This document shows positions 1-9,003 of a stretch of 64,000 nucleotides of DNA, in pieces. The number at the start of each line of letters is the position of its first letter. Position 1 is the stretch's first letter. Under the pieces are notes generated by a model. The model made no database searches. It was not told the origin of the DNA and worked only from the letters and a program-made list of their open reading frames with translations. Source of the DNA: an uncultured Lachnospiraceae bacterium (lineage in GTDB: Bacteria > Bacillota > Clostridia > Lachnospirales > Lachnospiraceae); NCBI GenBank assembly GCA_934293575.1, contig CAKQYU010000011.1:25597-89596 (forward strand), given 5' to 3'. The position numbers and the translations under genes are program-made.

Positions 1-1335
1 AGAGAAGCAATGGAAAATCTGTTAAAACAGAGAAAACGTATGAATCCGGTACGAATGGAGCTTTCCAGAAAATTGAATAAGAAAATGATACGTGCTCTGT
101 GTAAGGATATACATGTAGAAGAAAATCATGTCTTTTTATCTAACATTCCGCTTGATATGTCGTTTGTATTTGCAATTCAAAGCTATTTGAAGGGAACCGG
201 TCAGGAGGAATTATTCTATCAGAGAAGATCACCGAGAATGACTTCACAGTTAGATAACCGTAAAGAACTGATGCCACAGCTCATGAAAAAGGATGTGTTG
301 CTGTCTTATCCGTTTGAAAATATTAAGACATTTATTAATTTATTAAATGAAGCGGCAAAGGACGAGACAGTGGTGTCAATCAAGATGACATTGTACCGGC
401 TTGCGGATAAGAGCCAGATTGTAGATGCATTGGTAGAGGCTGCGGAGAACGGAAAAGAAGTTGTTGTACTTGTAGAGCTTCGTGCAAGATTTGACGAAGA
501 AAGCAACATTGAATATTCGAGAAAATTAGAGGAAGCAGGATGCCGTGTTATTTACGGTCTGAGCGGCTATAAGGTACACTCAAAGCTTTGCCTGATTTCC
601 AGAAAAACAGAGGATGGCATCTCATACATAACCCAGATCGGAACCGGTAACTACAATGAAAAGACTTCGGCCTTATATACGGATTTATCGTTAATGACCG
701 CTAATCAGGAAATCGGAAAAGAGGCGGCAGAGGTATTTGCAGCCTTGCTAAAGGGTGAATTTGTAGAGGATACCGATTATCTTTTAGTTGCACCGAAATG
801 CTTGCAAAATAAAGTTCTTGATATGATTGAAGAAGAAATGAATCATGTGAAAAATGGTGAAGAAGGTTATATCGGAATCAAGATAAATTCTCTTACCGAC
901 AAGGTAATCATCAATAAGTTGATTGAAGCAAGCAAAGCCGGTGTTAAGATTGAAATGGTCATAAGAGGAATCTGCTGTCTGATTCCGGGTGTAAAGGGAT
1001 ATACCGAGAATATAAAGGTAGTCAGCATTGTTGGTCGTTTTTTGGAACATTCCCGTATCTATTGGTTTGGAACAAAGGGTCGGGAAAAAGTATATATTGC
1101 ATCCGCTGATTTTATGACAAGAAATACAATCCGTCGTGTGGAGGTGGCAGCACCTGTATTGGATGAAGGATTAAAACAATACTTGGAATGGATGTTTGAA
1201 ACGATGTTGAAGGACGATGAAAAAGGAAAACTGCTGACCGAAAAGGGTACTTACATCGAGCAGAATATCAATGAAGAAAAGCTGAATTCACAGGAAGTCT
1301 TATATGAATTAGCATATAAGAACGCTGAGAAGTAA
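1..1335 (+). CDS. ppk1: Polyphosphate kinase 1, C-terminal part (5' end outside window)
   Basis: The reading frame is open from base 1, so the true start lies upstream; PPK1 is usually about 700 residues and about 444 are present. PPK1 makes and breaks inorganic polyphosphate using ATP through a phosphohistidine intermediate. Visible PLD-like catalytic segments are YKVHSKLCLI, carrying the HxK histidine expected to be phosphorylated, and RFLEHSRIYWF, carrying the second essential histidine. Other family stretches are LYRLADKSQIVDAL and TRNTIRRVEVAAPV. The protein ends normally at a TAA. A small zinc-ribbon membrane gene follows 43 bases downstream. Assignment by recalled family motifs; high confidence. 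Confidence 0.93.
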   Translation, partial: REAMENLLKQRKRMNPVRMELSRKLNKKMIRALCKDIHVEENHVFLSNIPLDMSFVFAIQSYLKGTGQEELFYQRRSPRMTSQLDNRKELMPQLMKKDVLLSYPFENIKTFINLLNEAAKDETVVSIKMTLYRLADKSQIVDALVEAAENGKEVVVLVELRARFDEESNIEYSRKLEEAGCRVIYGLSGYKVHSKLCLISRKTEDGISYITQIGTGNYNEKTSALYTDLSLMTANQEIGKEAAEVFAALLKGEFVEDTDYLLVAPKCLQNKVLDMIEEEMNHVKNGEEGYIGIKINSLTDKVIINKLIEASKAGVKIEMVIRGICCLIPGVKGYTENIKVVSIVGRFLEHSRIYWFGTKGREKVYIASADFMTRNTIRRVEVAAPVLDEGLKQYLEWMFETMLKDDEKGKLLTEKGTYIEQNINEEKLNSQEVLYELAYKNAEK

Positions 1336-1378
1336 TCTTGAAGACTATAACAGTTGCCGGATAGGAGGGAGGCCTGAT

Positions 1379-1867
1379 ATGGATAGAAATACAATGGAAT
1401 TGATTTGTATCATTGGAATGGGTGTTTTTCTTTTGCTATGGGTAATCGGATGTGTGATTTGGCTGCTTGCGGATATAGAGAAATCCTATCGGGATACTCC
1501 GTTTTTATATCATGTTTCCTGTAGCCGATGTCAATTGGAATTTGATGCAAAAGGGAATGACTTAAGAGGTATTTTTTACAAACAGAAATCTACAACAAAG
1601 ACAAAGAGAACACATGGAGCTTTTGTTAATGTACCTAAATATCAATATTATGCAAGAAAAATTTATTGCCCGAACTGTCAGAAAGTACGTTGGTGCCGGA
1701 TTGGTAATATAGAGGATGCCAGAGCCAATAACATAGGAAACTCTATGAAATTGGTTATAAAAATGTTCATAAGAATGGTTGTGGGCGGTATAATTATCCT
1801 GTTGTTATTTCAGATTCCATGGGGTATTTTCCATCTTACTCTTTCTATTTTATTTCATTTATGGTAG
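1379..1867 (+). CDS. Small membrane protein with zinc-ribbon-like cysteine pairs
   Basis: Unrecognised 162-residue protein. A hydrophobic helix covers roughly residues 8-31, and another hydrophobic stretch covers about 135-160. The loop between them carries CSRC and CPNC pairs about 50 residues apart, which suggests one zinc site on a soluble domain between two membrane anchors. The start ATG follows a good ribosome site (GGAGGGAGG). It lies between ppk1 and an AGCS transporter, and no functional link is visible. Function unknown. Confidence 0.7.
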   Translation: MDRNTMELICIIGMGVFLLLWVIGCVIWLLADIEKSYRDTPFLYHVSCSRCQLEFDAKGNDLRGIFYKQKSTTKTKRTHGAFVNVPKYQYYARKIYCPNCQKVRWCRIGNIEDARANNIGNSMKLVIKMFIRMVVGGIIILLLFQIPWGIFHLTLSILFHLW

Positions 1868-1917
1868 GATATGGAAGTTGAGTAAAATTGAGGAAAGACA
1901 GAAACAGGAGGAAAATT

Positions 1918-3342
1918 ATGTGGGAAAGTTTTAACAAGCTGTTGGGAATGATTGACGATTTTGTTTGGGGACCGCCCCTTATGGTATTGATTCTTGCCGG
2001 GGGACTGCTACTTACAATTCGTCTGGGACTTTTACAATTCCGTAAGCTTCCCTTGGCTTTAAGGTGGATGGTTAAGAATGAAGAAGGCGGCGAAGGAGAA
2101 GTAACCTCTTTTGGTGCCTTGTGTACGGCATTATCGGCTACAATCGGAACCGGTAATATTGTCGGAGTTGCAACTGCGATTGGTGCAGGTGGTCCCGGTG
2201 CTTTGTTCTGGATGGAGGTTGCAGCCTTACTTGGAATGGCAACAAAGTATGCAGAAGGCTTACTTGCTGTTAAATACAGAGTGGTAGATTCTGAAAATCA
2301 TGCTTTAGGCGGACCTTTTTATTACATCGAAAAAGGAATGGGTGAAAAATGGAAATGGCTTGCTAAATTATTTGCCTTTTTCGGAATCTGTGTTGGTTTA
2401 ATGGGAATCGGAACATTTTCCCAGGTAAATGGTATTTCATCTGCGGTTAAGGGATTCTTTGACCCGAATGGAAGCTGGACGGTAACAATTCCGCATGTTG
2501 GTGAATATTCATGGACAGTTGTAATTGCTTCCCTGATATTAAGCGTATGTGTTGCTTTGGTATTGATTGGTGGTATTCAGAGAATTGCTAAGGTATCACA
2601 GATTATCGTACCGTTTATGGCAATTATCTATGTAGTAATCTGTGTTGCACTTTTGATTTTTAACTTCAGAGAAATTCCGGATGCAGTTGTAGTGATTGTA
2701 AAGGGTGCATTTAATCCGAAGGCTGTTACCGGTGGTATTGTTGGAACGATGATTGTGGCAATGCAAAAGGGTGTTGCAAGAGGTATCTTCTCAAATGAAG
2801 CAGGTCTTGGTTCGGCTCCGATTGCGGCAGCAGCAGCAAAGACAAAAGAACCGGTAAGACAGGGCCTTGTATCTATGACAGGAACATTTATTGATACGGT
2901 TGTAATCTGTACCATGACAGGTTTATCAATTGTATTAACCGGTGCATGGCAGCAGGAAGGCTTAGAGGGTGTTCAGGTTACAACCTATGCATTCCAGCAG
3001 GGATTACCGATTTCCGGTCATGTGGCAGCATTTTTATTGATGCTTTGTCTGGTATTCTTTGCGTTTACAACCATTCTCGGATGGGATTATTATTCAGAGC
3101 GTTGTCTGGAATATTTATCAAAGGGCAGTAAGAAAACCATTCTTACTTATCGTTGGTTATACATATTGGCAGTATTTATCGGACCGTATATGACAGTAAG
3201 TGCTGTATGGACAATTGCGGATATCTTTAACGGATTGATGGCAATTCCGAATATGATAGCAATTTTTGCTTTGAACGGTGTTGTAGTAAAGGAAACAAGG
3301 GATTTCTTTACACGTCATAAAAATGGAGAAATTCAGGATTAA
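1918..3342 (+). CDS. Sodium:alanine/glycine symporter (AGCS family)
   Basis: A polytopic inner-membrane protein of 474 residues that should import alanine or glycine with sodium. The family signature GTGNIVGVATAI followed by GGPGALFWMEVAALLGMATK is intact, as is the later SNEAGLGSAPIAAAAAKT stretch, so the carrier looks functional. A TTG codon 30 bases upstream is in frame, but AGGAGG at 1906-1911 sits just before ATG 1918, which fixes the start. A terminator follows the stop, so this is probably a single-gene unit or the end of one. The exact substrate is not readable from sequence. Confidence 0.92.
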   Translation: MWESFNKLLGMIDDFVWGPPLMVLILAGGLLLTIRLGLLQFRKLPLALRWMVKNEEGGEGEVTSFGALCTALSATIGTGNIVGVATAIGAGGPGALFWMEVAALLGMATKYAEGLLAVKYRVVDSENHALGGPFYYIEKGMGEKWKWLAKLFAFFGICVGLMGIGTFSQVNGISSAVKGFFDPNGSWTVTIPHVGEYSWTVVIASLILSVCVALVLIGGIQRIAKVSQIIVPFMAIIYVVICVALLIFNFREIPDAVVVIVKGAFNPKAVTGGIVGTMIVAMQKGVARGIFSNEAGLGSAPIAAAAAKTKEPVRQGLVSMTGTFIDTVVICTMTGLSIVLTGAWQQEGLEGVQVTTYAFQQGLPISGHVAAFLLMLCLVFFAFTTILGWDYYSERCLEYLSKGSKKTILTYRWLYILAVFIGPYMTVSAVWTIADIFNGLMAIPNMIAIFALNGVVVKETRDFFTRHKNGEIQD

Positions 3343-3375
3343 TATAAGATTTCGGGGAAATTTATAAACATATAT

Positions 3376-3417
3376 GAGAGGGACTTCATTGCAGACAGGG
3401 TGAAGTCTCTTTTTTTA
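3376..3417 (+). terminator. Intrinsic terminator after AGCS gene
   Basis: A stem built from GACTTCA and TGAAGTC with flanking pairs is followed directly by seven T residues. It lies between the AGCS stop codon and the TauE/SafE gene. It overlaps an in-frame GTG that could otherwise be taken as the start of the next gene. Confidence 0.75.
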
Positions 3418-3435
3418 GCAAAGGATGTGGATGGA

Positions 3436-4212
3436 ATGAAACTTTTAATTACAATATTGGTAACCTTTTTTGCGGGAATGGGAGCAGGTCTTGGTACCGG
3501 ATTTGCGGGAATGAGTGCCGCCGCGGTTATCAGTCCGATGCTGATTACATTTTTGGGAATGGAGCCATATATGGCGGTGGGAATTGCCTTATCATCGGAT
3601 GTATTGGCAAGTGCGGTTTCCGCTTATACCTATGGGAAAAATAAAAATCTGGATATCAAAAACGGAATTATCATGATGATCAGTGTCTTATTGTTTACGG
3701 TAGTGGGCAGCTATATTTCAAGTATGGTTCCATCAACTACCATGGGCAATTTTTCGGTATTTATGACCTTTTTACTGGGTATTAAATTTATTTTAAAACC
3801 GGTTATGACAACCAAGGAGGCAATGGAGCAGGTATCTGCGAAAAAACGTATGCTACAGTCGATTTTATGTGGTGTTATTATTGGATTTATCTGTGGATTT
3901 GTTGGTGCCGGCGGTGGCATGATGATGCTTTTGATTTTGACATCTGTGTTGGGATATGAATTAAAAACAGCCGTTGGAACGAGTGTATTTATTATGACAT
4001 TTACCGCATTAACCGGAGCGGTTTCTCATTTTACAATCGGGGGAATGCCGGATGTGTCGATATTACTTTTGTGTGTTGTATTTACATTATTATGGGCGAG
4101 AATTGCTGCCGTCTTTGCAAATCGTGCAACCCCGAAAACATTAAACCGTGTTACGGGTGTGATTCTTGTGATTTTAGGTCTGGTAATTATGGTATTTTCA
4201 AAGCTTTCATAA
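3436..4212 (+). CDS. TauE/SafE-family sulfite/organosulfonate exporter-like permease
   Basis: A 258-residue membrane protein with about eight hydrophobic helices. The duplicated glycine-rich helix motif of the TauE/SafE (DUF81) family is visible: GMGAGLGTGFAGMSAAAVISP near the N-terminus and FICGFVGAGGGMMMLLILT near residue 155. Members move sulfite, sulfonates or other small anions across the membrane; the substrate here is unknown. I chose ATG 3436, preceded by AAGGAT, rather than GTG 3400, because the upstream codon is inside the preceding terminator. Confidence 0.85.
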   Translation: MKLLITILVTFFAGMGAGLGTGFAGMSAAAVISPMLITFLGMEPYMAVGIALSSDVLASAVSAYTYGKNKNLDIKNGIIMMISVLLFTVVGSYISSMVPSTTMGNFSVFMTFLLGIKFILKPVMTTKEAMEQVSAKKRMLQSILCGVIIGFICGFVGAGGGMMMLLILTSVLGYELKTAVGTSVFIMTFTALTGAVSHFTIGGMPDVSILLLCVVFTLLWARIAAVFANRATPKTLNRVTGVILVILGLVIMVFSKLS

Positions 4213-4300
4213 AACAGAAGCCTTAGAAGGACAACCGACGTGAAAATTCTGCATACTGTTTGTTTGAGATGGCTATCCGTTAAGATAAGGGAAAGAATAG

Positions 4301-4432
4301 TTGATACAGGGAGATGAGAATCTGATTGCAAGAGGCAGACCTTGTGATGTGATTGCAATTTCCGTATATGTAATCGGTATGGTGATTCTTTTACAGTTTG
4401 CAGGAGATAAAAAGCAAATGAAAGAAGGATGA
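4301..4432 (+). CDS. Possible 43-residue single-helix membrane peptide
   Basis: A short open frame starts at TTG 4301, ten bases after AAGGGA and directly after an in-frame stop. It holds one hydrophobic segment (VIAISVYVIGMVILLQFA) with a lysine-rich tail, and it ends just before the DMT gene. It could be a leader peptide, a small membrane protein, or a remnant of a larger gene. Its only support is the hydrophobic segment and the spacing; low confidence. The rest of 4213-4437 holds nothing else I recognise. Confidence 0.25.
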   Translation: MIQGDENLIARGRPCDVIAISVYVIGMVILLQFAGDKKQMKEG

Positions 4433-4437
4433 ATGAC

Positions 4438-5301
4438 ATGTGGCTTATATTTGCCTTTTGCTCGGCATTATTCGCCGGACTTACAGCAATTTTGGCAAAA
4501 TGCGGAATCAAAAATACGGATTCCAATGTGGCAACTGCATTAAGAACCAATGTGGTATTGATTTTTTCATGGATTATGGTTTTTCTTGTGGGGGCTCAGA
4601 ATGAGATTGGGACACTTGGCGGAAAGACGATATTGTTTCTTGTGTTATCCGGATGTTCTACCGGAGCATCCTGGTTATGTTATTTCAGGGCATTGCAGAT
4701 TGGGGATGTGAATAAGGTTACCCCGATTGATAAGTCAAGTACCATTTTTACCATGTTATTGGCATTTATCTTATTAAAGGAATCCCTTACCGGGTTAAAG
4801 GTCGTTTCTATGGTCTGTATTGGAATCGGAACATATCTGATGATACAGAAAAAGGAAACAGAAGAACCACAGACAGAAAAAAAGGGAGCCTGGATGATTT
4901 ACGCATTCGGCTCTGCTGTATTTGCCAGTCTGACATCGATTCTTGGGAAAATCGGAATGCAGGATGTGAATTCCAATTTAGGAACGGCAATCCGTACAAT
5001 TGTAGTTCTGATTATGGCATGGATTGTAGTGTTCGTGACAGGAAAACAGAAGACGGTTCGGGAGATTGATAAAAAAAGCTGGATTTTTTTGATTTTATCC
5101 GGATTTGCAACCGGAGCATCCTGGCTTTGTTATTACCGGGCATTACAAGACGGTCCGGCAAGTGTGGTTGTTCCGATTGACAAATTGAGTATTTTGGTAA
5201 CCATTGCATTTTCTTATCTTGTATTTCATGAAAAATTATCTGCCAAATCAGGCACCGGATTGGTGCTTATTGTGGCGGGAACATTTTTACTGTTATTCTA
5301 G
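4438..5301 (+). CDS. EamA/DMT-superfamily transporter
   Basis: About ten membrane helices arranged as two EamA halves of about 140 residues. The halves are recognisably repeated: FAGLTAILAKCGIKNTDSNVATALRTN in the first half corresponds to a SLTSILGKIGMQDVNSNLGTAIRT-like stretch in the second (only part quoted), and ATGASWLCYYRALQ in the second mirrors STGASWLCYFRALQ in the first. Drug/metabolite transporters of this type export or exchange small metabolites; the substrate is unknown. ATG 4438 is preferred over ATG 4429 because AGAAGG at 4423-4428 is spaced correctly only for the former. Confidence 0.87.
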   Translation: MWLIFAFCSALFAGLTAILAKCGIKNTDSNVATALRTNVVLIFSWIMVFLVGAQNEIGTLGGKTILFLVLSGCSTGASWLCYFRALQIGDVNKVTPIDKSSTIFTMLLAFILLKESLTGLKVVSMVCIGIGTYLMIQKKETEEPQTEKKGAWMIYAFGSAVFASLTSILGKIGMQDVNSNLGTAIRTIVVLIMAWIVVFVTGKQKTVREIDKKSWIFLILSGFATGASWLCYYRALQDGPASVVVPIDKLSILVTIAFSYLVFHEKLSAKSGTGLVLIVAGTFLLLF

Positions 5302-5366
5302 GGTTACTCTACATAATCACCAACAAAGAAAATATATCATGAAAATCCACTAGTAAATCAGCCTGT

Positions 5367-5396
5367 TTGAACATTTCTATACATTGTTGGTATAAT
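5367..5396 (+). promoter_or_regulatory. Candidate sigma-A promoter upstream of TPR gene
   Basis: TTGAAC at 5367-5372 and a perfect TATAAT at 5391-5396 are separated by 18 bases. They sit in the roughly 320-base gap between the DMT transporter and the J-like/TPR gene. No terminator or RNA structure was seen in that gap. Confidence 0.55.
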
Positions 5397-5484
5397 ACTT
5401 ATCCGGACGCTTTCTTTCAATTCCTATAATTTGTTTATCTATTTTATCAGCCAATATGTTACGCTGGAAAAAAGAATTAGGTTG

Positions 5485-5661
5485 ATGAAGGAATATGAAA
5501 ATGATATATTTAAAATTAATATTTCATTGAAGAATGTGGCAAAGAAACTGGCAGAGAAACCGGATTTGTCGTCAGATGGGATAGCATTTGGACAAGACGA
5601 AATCGGTAAGAGGAGAAGCTTATATGAATATATGGGAGATTTTAGGGATTTCGCCGACTAA
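5485..5661 (+). CDS. Possible small ORF overlapping the TPR gene start
   Basis: A 58-residue open frame begins at ATG 5485, downstream of the candidate promoter, and overlaps the next gene by 38 bases. The peptide is charged with no recognisable motif, and the ribosome site is weak. It may be a translationally coupled leader or chance; low confidence. Confidence 0.2.
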   Translation: MKEYENDIFKINISLKNVAKKLAEKPDLSSDGIAFGQDEIGKRRSLYEYMGDFRDFAD

Positions 5662-8600
5662 GGATGAGGAAATAATTAAAAATGCATACCGGCAATTGTT
5701 AAGACAGACCAATCCGGAAGATGATGCGGAAGGATTTAAGCAGTTAAGAACGGCTTATGAACAGGCACTTGAATTTTGCCAGCGGGAAGATGAGGAAGCA
5801 TCAGAGAAGGTAGAAGAAAGCAGGCTGACAAAAGAAATCGATGCATTGTATCAAAATTACGAAAAAAGAATGGATGTCAATGAGTGGAAGTGGTTGTTTT
5901 CTCAGGAAGACTTTATGTATTTAGACGAAGAAGACGGCGCTTTAAATGAGTTGCTGGTTTATCTGATGTCGCATTTTCATCTTCCGGAGGATGTTTTTGC
6001 TTATATAGATGAACGTTTTGGACTTCGTCAGCGAAAGAGCGAATTAAGCAGATATTTTCCTGTGAATTTTCTGGATTATATTTTAACCTATAATAAATAC
6101 AGAGGTAAGGCATGGGATGCGTATTCCTTGTTTGAAGGAGATACTTCCTGTGTGGATACCTATATGGAAAAATGGGCGCAGATAAGAAACGTATATAATG
6201 AAGATAAATTTGAAGAAACGTTAAATCTTATAACGGAATTAAAGGATATGCCCGCATATCATCCGTTTCCGTATGCGTTAGAGATCTGTGCAAAGCTTCA
6301 GTTATTGGAACAACACGAAGAAAATGACGGTAACGAAAAAGGAGAACGCAAAAAGGAAATCCTTGACGAAATGCAGCAGTTAAGAGAAAAATATCCGGAT
6401 TCTGTATTGTTATATGAATACGAAGCGAAGGCAGATGGGATTATCAAAGAATACAAAAAGGCGGAACGGATATATGAAGATATCTTAGGGCAATATCCGG
6501 AATATATTTCGGCACAGATTGAGTTGGCGGATATCCATTTTCTGCTGGGGGATTATGAAGCTGCGGGAAAAGAATATCGCAGGCTGATGTATGAACCACA
6601 GGTAATGGAGCGTGCCTACCGTGGAATGGTAGAAGCTGAACACAAACTGATTGAGATAAGAACAAAAGAACTATCGGAAAAACCGCAGTCGGATAAGATA
6701 AAATATTTACTGGCAGATTCTTATTATATGGTAAGCCGGGACGAGGAAGCACTTTCCATGCTGTTATCCTTTACACCGGCACCGGAGAAAAGCATTTCCT
6801 ATTATGATCTGCTTGGAAGAATTTATTTTACCCTTGGCAAAGCCGAAGATGCCTGCATGAGTTTATCCAAATGCAAACAATTGCTGGAAACGTTCTTTGA
6901 AAAAGAAATGGAAAGTGAAGAGACGGATAAGTGGAAAAAACGGTATCCGCGAATTTGTATCCTGATTGCAAAATGTATGATAAAGATGCGGGATTACAAT
7001 GGGGTAGAACAGTTTATGGAAGAATCCGTTCCGAAGGATTTGTCAGATGATTTAAAGGCGGAAGCAAATCATATAAAGGCGGCTCTTTTATACGAAAAGG
7101 AACAGTATGTAGAATGTATTGTTGTATGTGAAGAGGCGCTAAAGCATCCGATGGGTAACCAGGAGGCATGTACATTTCATCTGTATATGGCAAAGTCCTG
7201 CCAGAAGATGGATTATTTGCAGGATGCACTCAATGCCTGCCAGCGTGCCAAAAATGAGGACCGGTATGCAATGGATGCCTATGTGGTAGCAATTGAGGTG
7301 TTTTTGGAGGTTTCGCAATATGAGGATGCATTGCAGGAGATTGAAGATTATCGTCAGATAGATCCGGGTAGTGACAGCATGAAGTACTATGAGGCGGTTT
7401 GTCTTTTCCACCAGAAGGAATGGAAACAGGCGGTTTCCGTTCTCGAAGAACTGATTCAAAACTACAAAAAAGAGACTTCGGATTTCAGTGATATCGGTAA
7501 GGCAATGATTTTACTTGCAGACTGTTATGAGGAAACCGGAAGGCTTGAGGATATGCTTGCCACATACCAAAAGGTAGAAAAAATGTTCCCGGATCGTGAA
7601 AATATCCATGGATTATTGGCATATGCTTATCGGGAAATGGAAGATTATCCGACAGCTATTGAAGAATATACCAGACAGATTGAACGGATGCCACATGCAT
7701 TTTATTATTCCAACAGAGGTGGCACATATCATACCATAGCAGATTATGAGCATGCATTGGAGGATTACCAAAAAGCACTAACCTTAGACCCTGACCGGGT
7801 ATTTTGCCATATGCAGATGGGTAAAGTTTATCAGCTGACCGGTCAGTATGAGGCGGCAATTTCCAAATTTAATGACACGATACAACTGCTTGATGAGAGT
7901 GAAACGGAGCAGAAATTAGAAGCATTACGGTGGCAGAGCAGAAGTTATATCTGTATGGGGCAATATGATAAGGGAATTGCTATTTTAGAAAAGTTACTTA
8001 AGGATTACGGAGATGAAGCAGATTATAGTCTCCGGTATGAACTGGCATTGGCATATGGAAGAAGTAACCGGAGTGACGCAGCATATCAGGTATTGAAAGA
8101 CTATTTGGATCATGGAACCGATGAGGATGAAAAATATTCCTATGCCGGTCTGATGTTGGAATTGATGGGTGAGGAAGGCGAATTGGACAAAGCAGGATAT
8201 GCATTTGAATTTGCAAGAGCAATCCATGAGGATGACTGCCATTTGTACGAGAAATATGCCCGGATTCTTGTTTATAATGGGGAATACGAAGAAGCAAAGC
8301 GTCAATATCTGAAAGCGGTAGCCGATGATGAGGAAAATAAGCGCGGCTGGTGTTCTTCTTTGGTGGAAGCCTGTTTTTTGGCAGACGGAGAAATTCTTCC
8401 GGAATATGAAATATATGTAACCCGTTCCATGATTCCCGAGGAGAAGATGCTGACACCAAGAGAATATATCCGGATGGGACGGCTTTATCGGGTACTTGGG
8501 GAATATGACAAAGCACTGGAATGTCTGAAAAAATCCGTTTCCATGAATCTTTGCATAGGCTGCGGATATGCAGGCTGTGAAGAGGGACATTATGAGCTTG

Positions 8601-8728
8601 GTTTACTGTATGAGGCAATGAATGATACAGATTCCGCCATAGCTGCCTATCGGGAGGCTTTGAAGGCGCATGGACATATCGGTGTATATCAAAGACGTCT
8701 GGATGCACTGACAAAAAATAGAAGTTGA
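5624..8728 (+). CDS. Large J-like domain plus TPR-repeat protein
   Basis: A 1034-residue protein, apparently cytoplasmic. Residues 1-55 look like the start of a DnaJ J domain (NIWEILGISPTKDEEIIKNAYR), but the loop that should read HPD reads TNPED, so it probably cannot stimulate DnaK ATPase in the usual way. From about residue 200 to the end it is a run of tetratricopeptide repeats, for example YYSNRGGTYHTIADYEHALE and HYELGLLYEAMNDTDSAIAA, broken by a few longer helices. Such proteins are protein-protein scaffolds. ATG 5624 is chosen because AGAGGAG sits just upstream; a longer frame lacks a site. The riboflavin promoter overlaps its stop codon. Confidence 0.75.
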   Translation: MNIWEILGISPTKDEEIIKNAYRQLLRQTNPEDDAEGFKQLRTAYEQALEFCQREDEEASEKVEESRLTKEIDALYQNYEKRMDVNEWKWLFSQEDFMYLDEEDGALNELLVYLMSHFHLPEDVFAYIDERFGLRQRKSELSRYFPVNFLDYILTYNKYRGKAWDAYSLFEGDTSCVDTYMEKWAQIRNVYNEDKFEETLNLITELKDMPAYHPFPYALEICAKLQLLEQHEENDGNEKGERKKEILDEMQQLREKYPDSVLLYEYEAKADGIIKEYKKAERIYEDILGQYPEYISAQIELADIHFLLGDYEAAGKEYRRLMYEPQVMERAYRGMVEAEHKLIEIRTKELSEKPQSDKIKYLLADSYYMVSRDEEALSMLLSFTPAPEKSISYYDLLGRIYFTLGKAEDACMSLSKCKQLLETFFEKEMESEETDKWKKRYPRICILIAKCMIKMRDYNGVEQFMEESVPKDLSDDLKAEANHIKAALLYEKEQYVECIVVCEEALKHPMGNQEACTFHLYMAKSCQKMDYLQDALNACQRAKNEDRYAMDAYVVAIEVFLEVSQYEDALQEIEDYRQIDPGSDSMKYYEAVCLFHQKEWKQAVSVLEELIQNYKKETSDFSDIGKAMILLADCYEETGRLEDMLATYQKVEKMFPDRENIHGLLAYAYREMEDYPTAIEEYTRQIERMPHAFYYSNRGGTYHTIADYEHALEDYQKALTLDPDRVFCHMQMGKVYQLTGQYEAAISKFNDTIQLLDESETEQKLEALRWQSRSYICMGQYDKGIAILEKLLKDYGDEADYSLRYELALAYGRSNRSDAAYQVLKDYLDHGTDEDEKYSYAGLMLELMGEEGELDKAGYAFEFARAIHEDDCHLYEKYARILVYNGEYEEAKRQYLKAVADDEENKRGWCSSLVEACFLADGEILPEYEIYVTRSMIPEEKMLTPREYIRMGRLYRVLGEYDKALECLKKSVSMNLCIGCGYAGCEEGHYELGLLYEAMNDTDSAIAAYREALKAHGHIGVYQRRLDALTKNRS

Positions 8729-8753
8729 CACACTATATACATGGTGCTACAAT
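8725..8753 (+). promoter_or_regulatory. Promoter of the riboflavin operon
   Basis: A near-consensus sigma-A promoter: TTGACA at 8725-8730, 17 bases of spacer, TACAAT at 8748-8753. The -35 box includes the TGA stop of the TPR gene. Transcription should start around 8760, just ahead of the FMN riboswitch. Confidence 0.8.
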
Positions 8754-8767
8754 GACAACCGAATAAA

Positions 8768-8896
8768 GGAATGCTTCAGGGCGGAGTGAAATTCTCCACC
8801 GGCGGTATTTGAATTGATATTCATAAGCCCGCGAGCCGTAAGGCATGAACCAGTGAGATTCTGGTGCCGACAGTATAGTCTGGATGGAAGAAGACA
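8768..8896 (+). promoter_or_regulatory. FMN riboswitch (RFN element)
   Basis: The conserved blocks of the RFN aptamer appear in order: CTTCAGGGCGGAGTGAAATT, CACCGGCGGTATT, AGCCCGCGAGC, GTGAGATTCTGGTGCCGAC and AGTCTGGATGGAAGAAG. In Firmicutes this aptamer binds FMN and favours a downstream terminator when FMN is plentiful. A matching terminator lies at 8942-8978, ahead of ribD. It therefore should repress ribD, the Dabb gene, ribE and ribBA together. Confidence 0.96.
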
Positions 8897-8941
8897 GAAC
8901 TGGTTTATCCGGTGTATAGGAATAACAGGTATTGCAATAAT

Positions 8942-8978
8942 AAGCCTTGAGGTAAGAATACTTCAGGGCTTTTTTTAT
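8942..8978 (+). terminator. Riboswitch-controlled intrinsic terminator before ribD
   Basis: AAGCCTTGAGG pairs with CTTCAGGGCTT (one G-U pair) across an eight-base loop and is followed by a run of T. It lies between the FMN aptamer and ribD, as expected for the expression platform. Confidence 0.88.
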
Positions 8979-9003
8979 GATTTTTTACAATAAGAGGTAA
9001 TCT

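Noticed and set aside
1888..1917. TTG start for the AGCS transporter
   Set aside because: AGGAGG falls after this codon and is correctly spaced only for ATG 1918.
3400..3435. GTG start for the TauE/SafE gene
   Set aside because: The first codons are part of the previous gene's terminator stem and T-run.
7994..8714. Long minus-strand frames within the TPR gene
   Set aside because: They are shadows of the plus-strand gene: low-complexity translations without ribosome sites or family resemblance.
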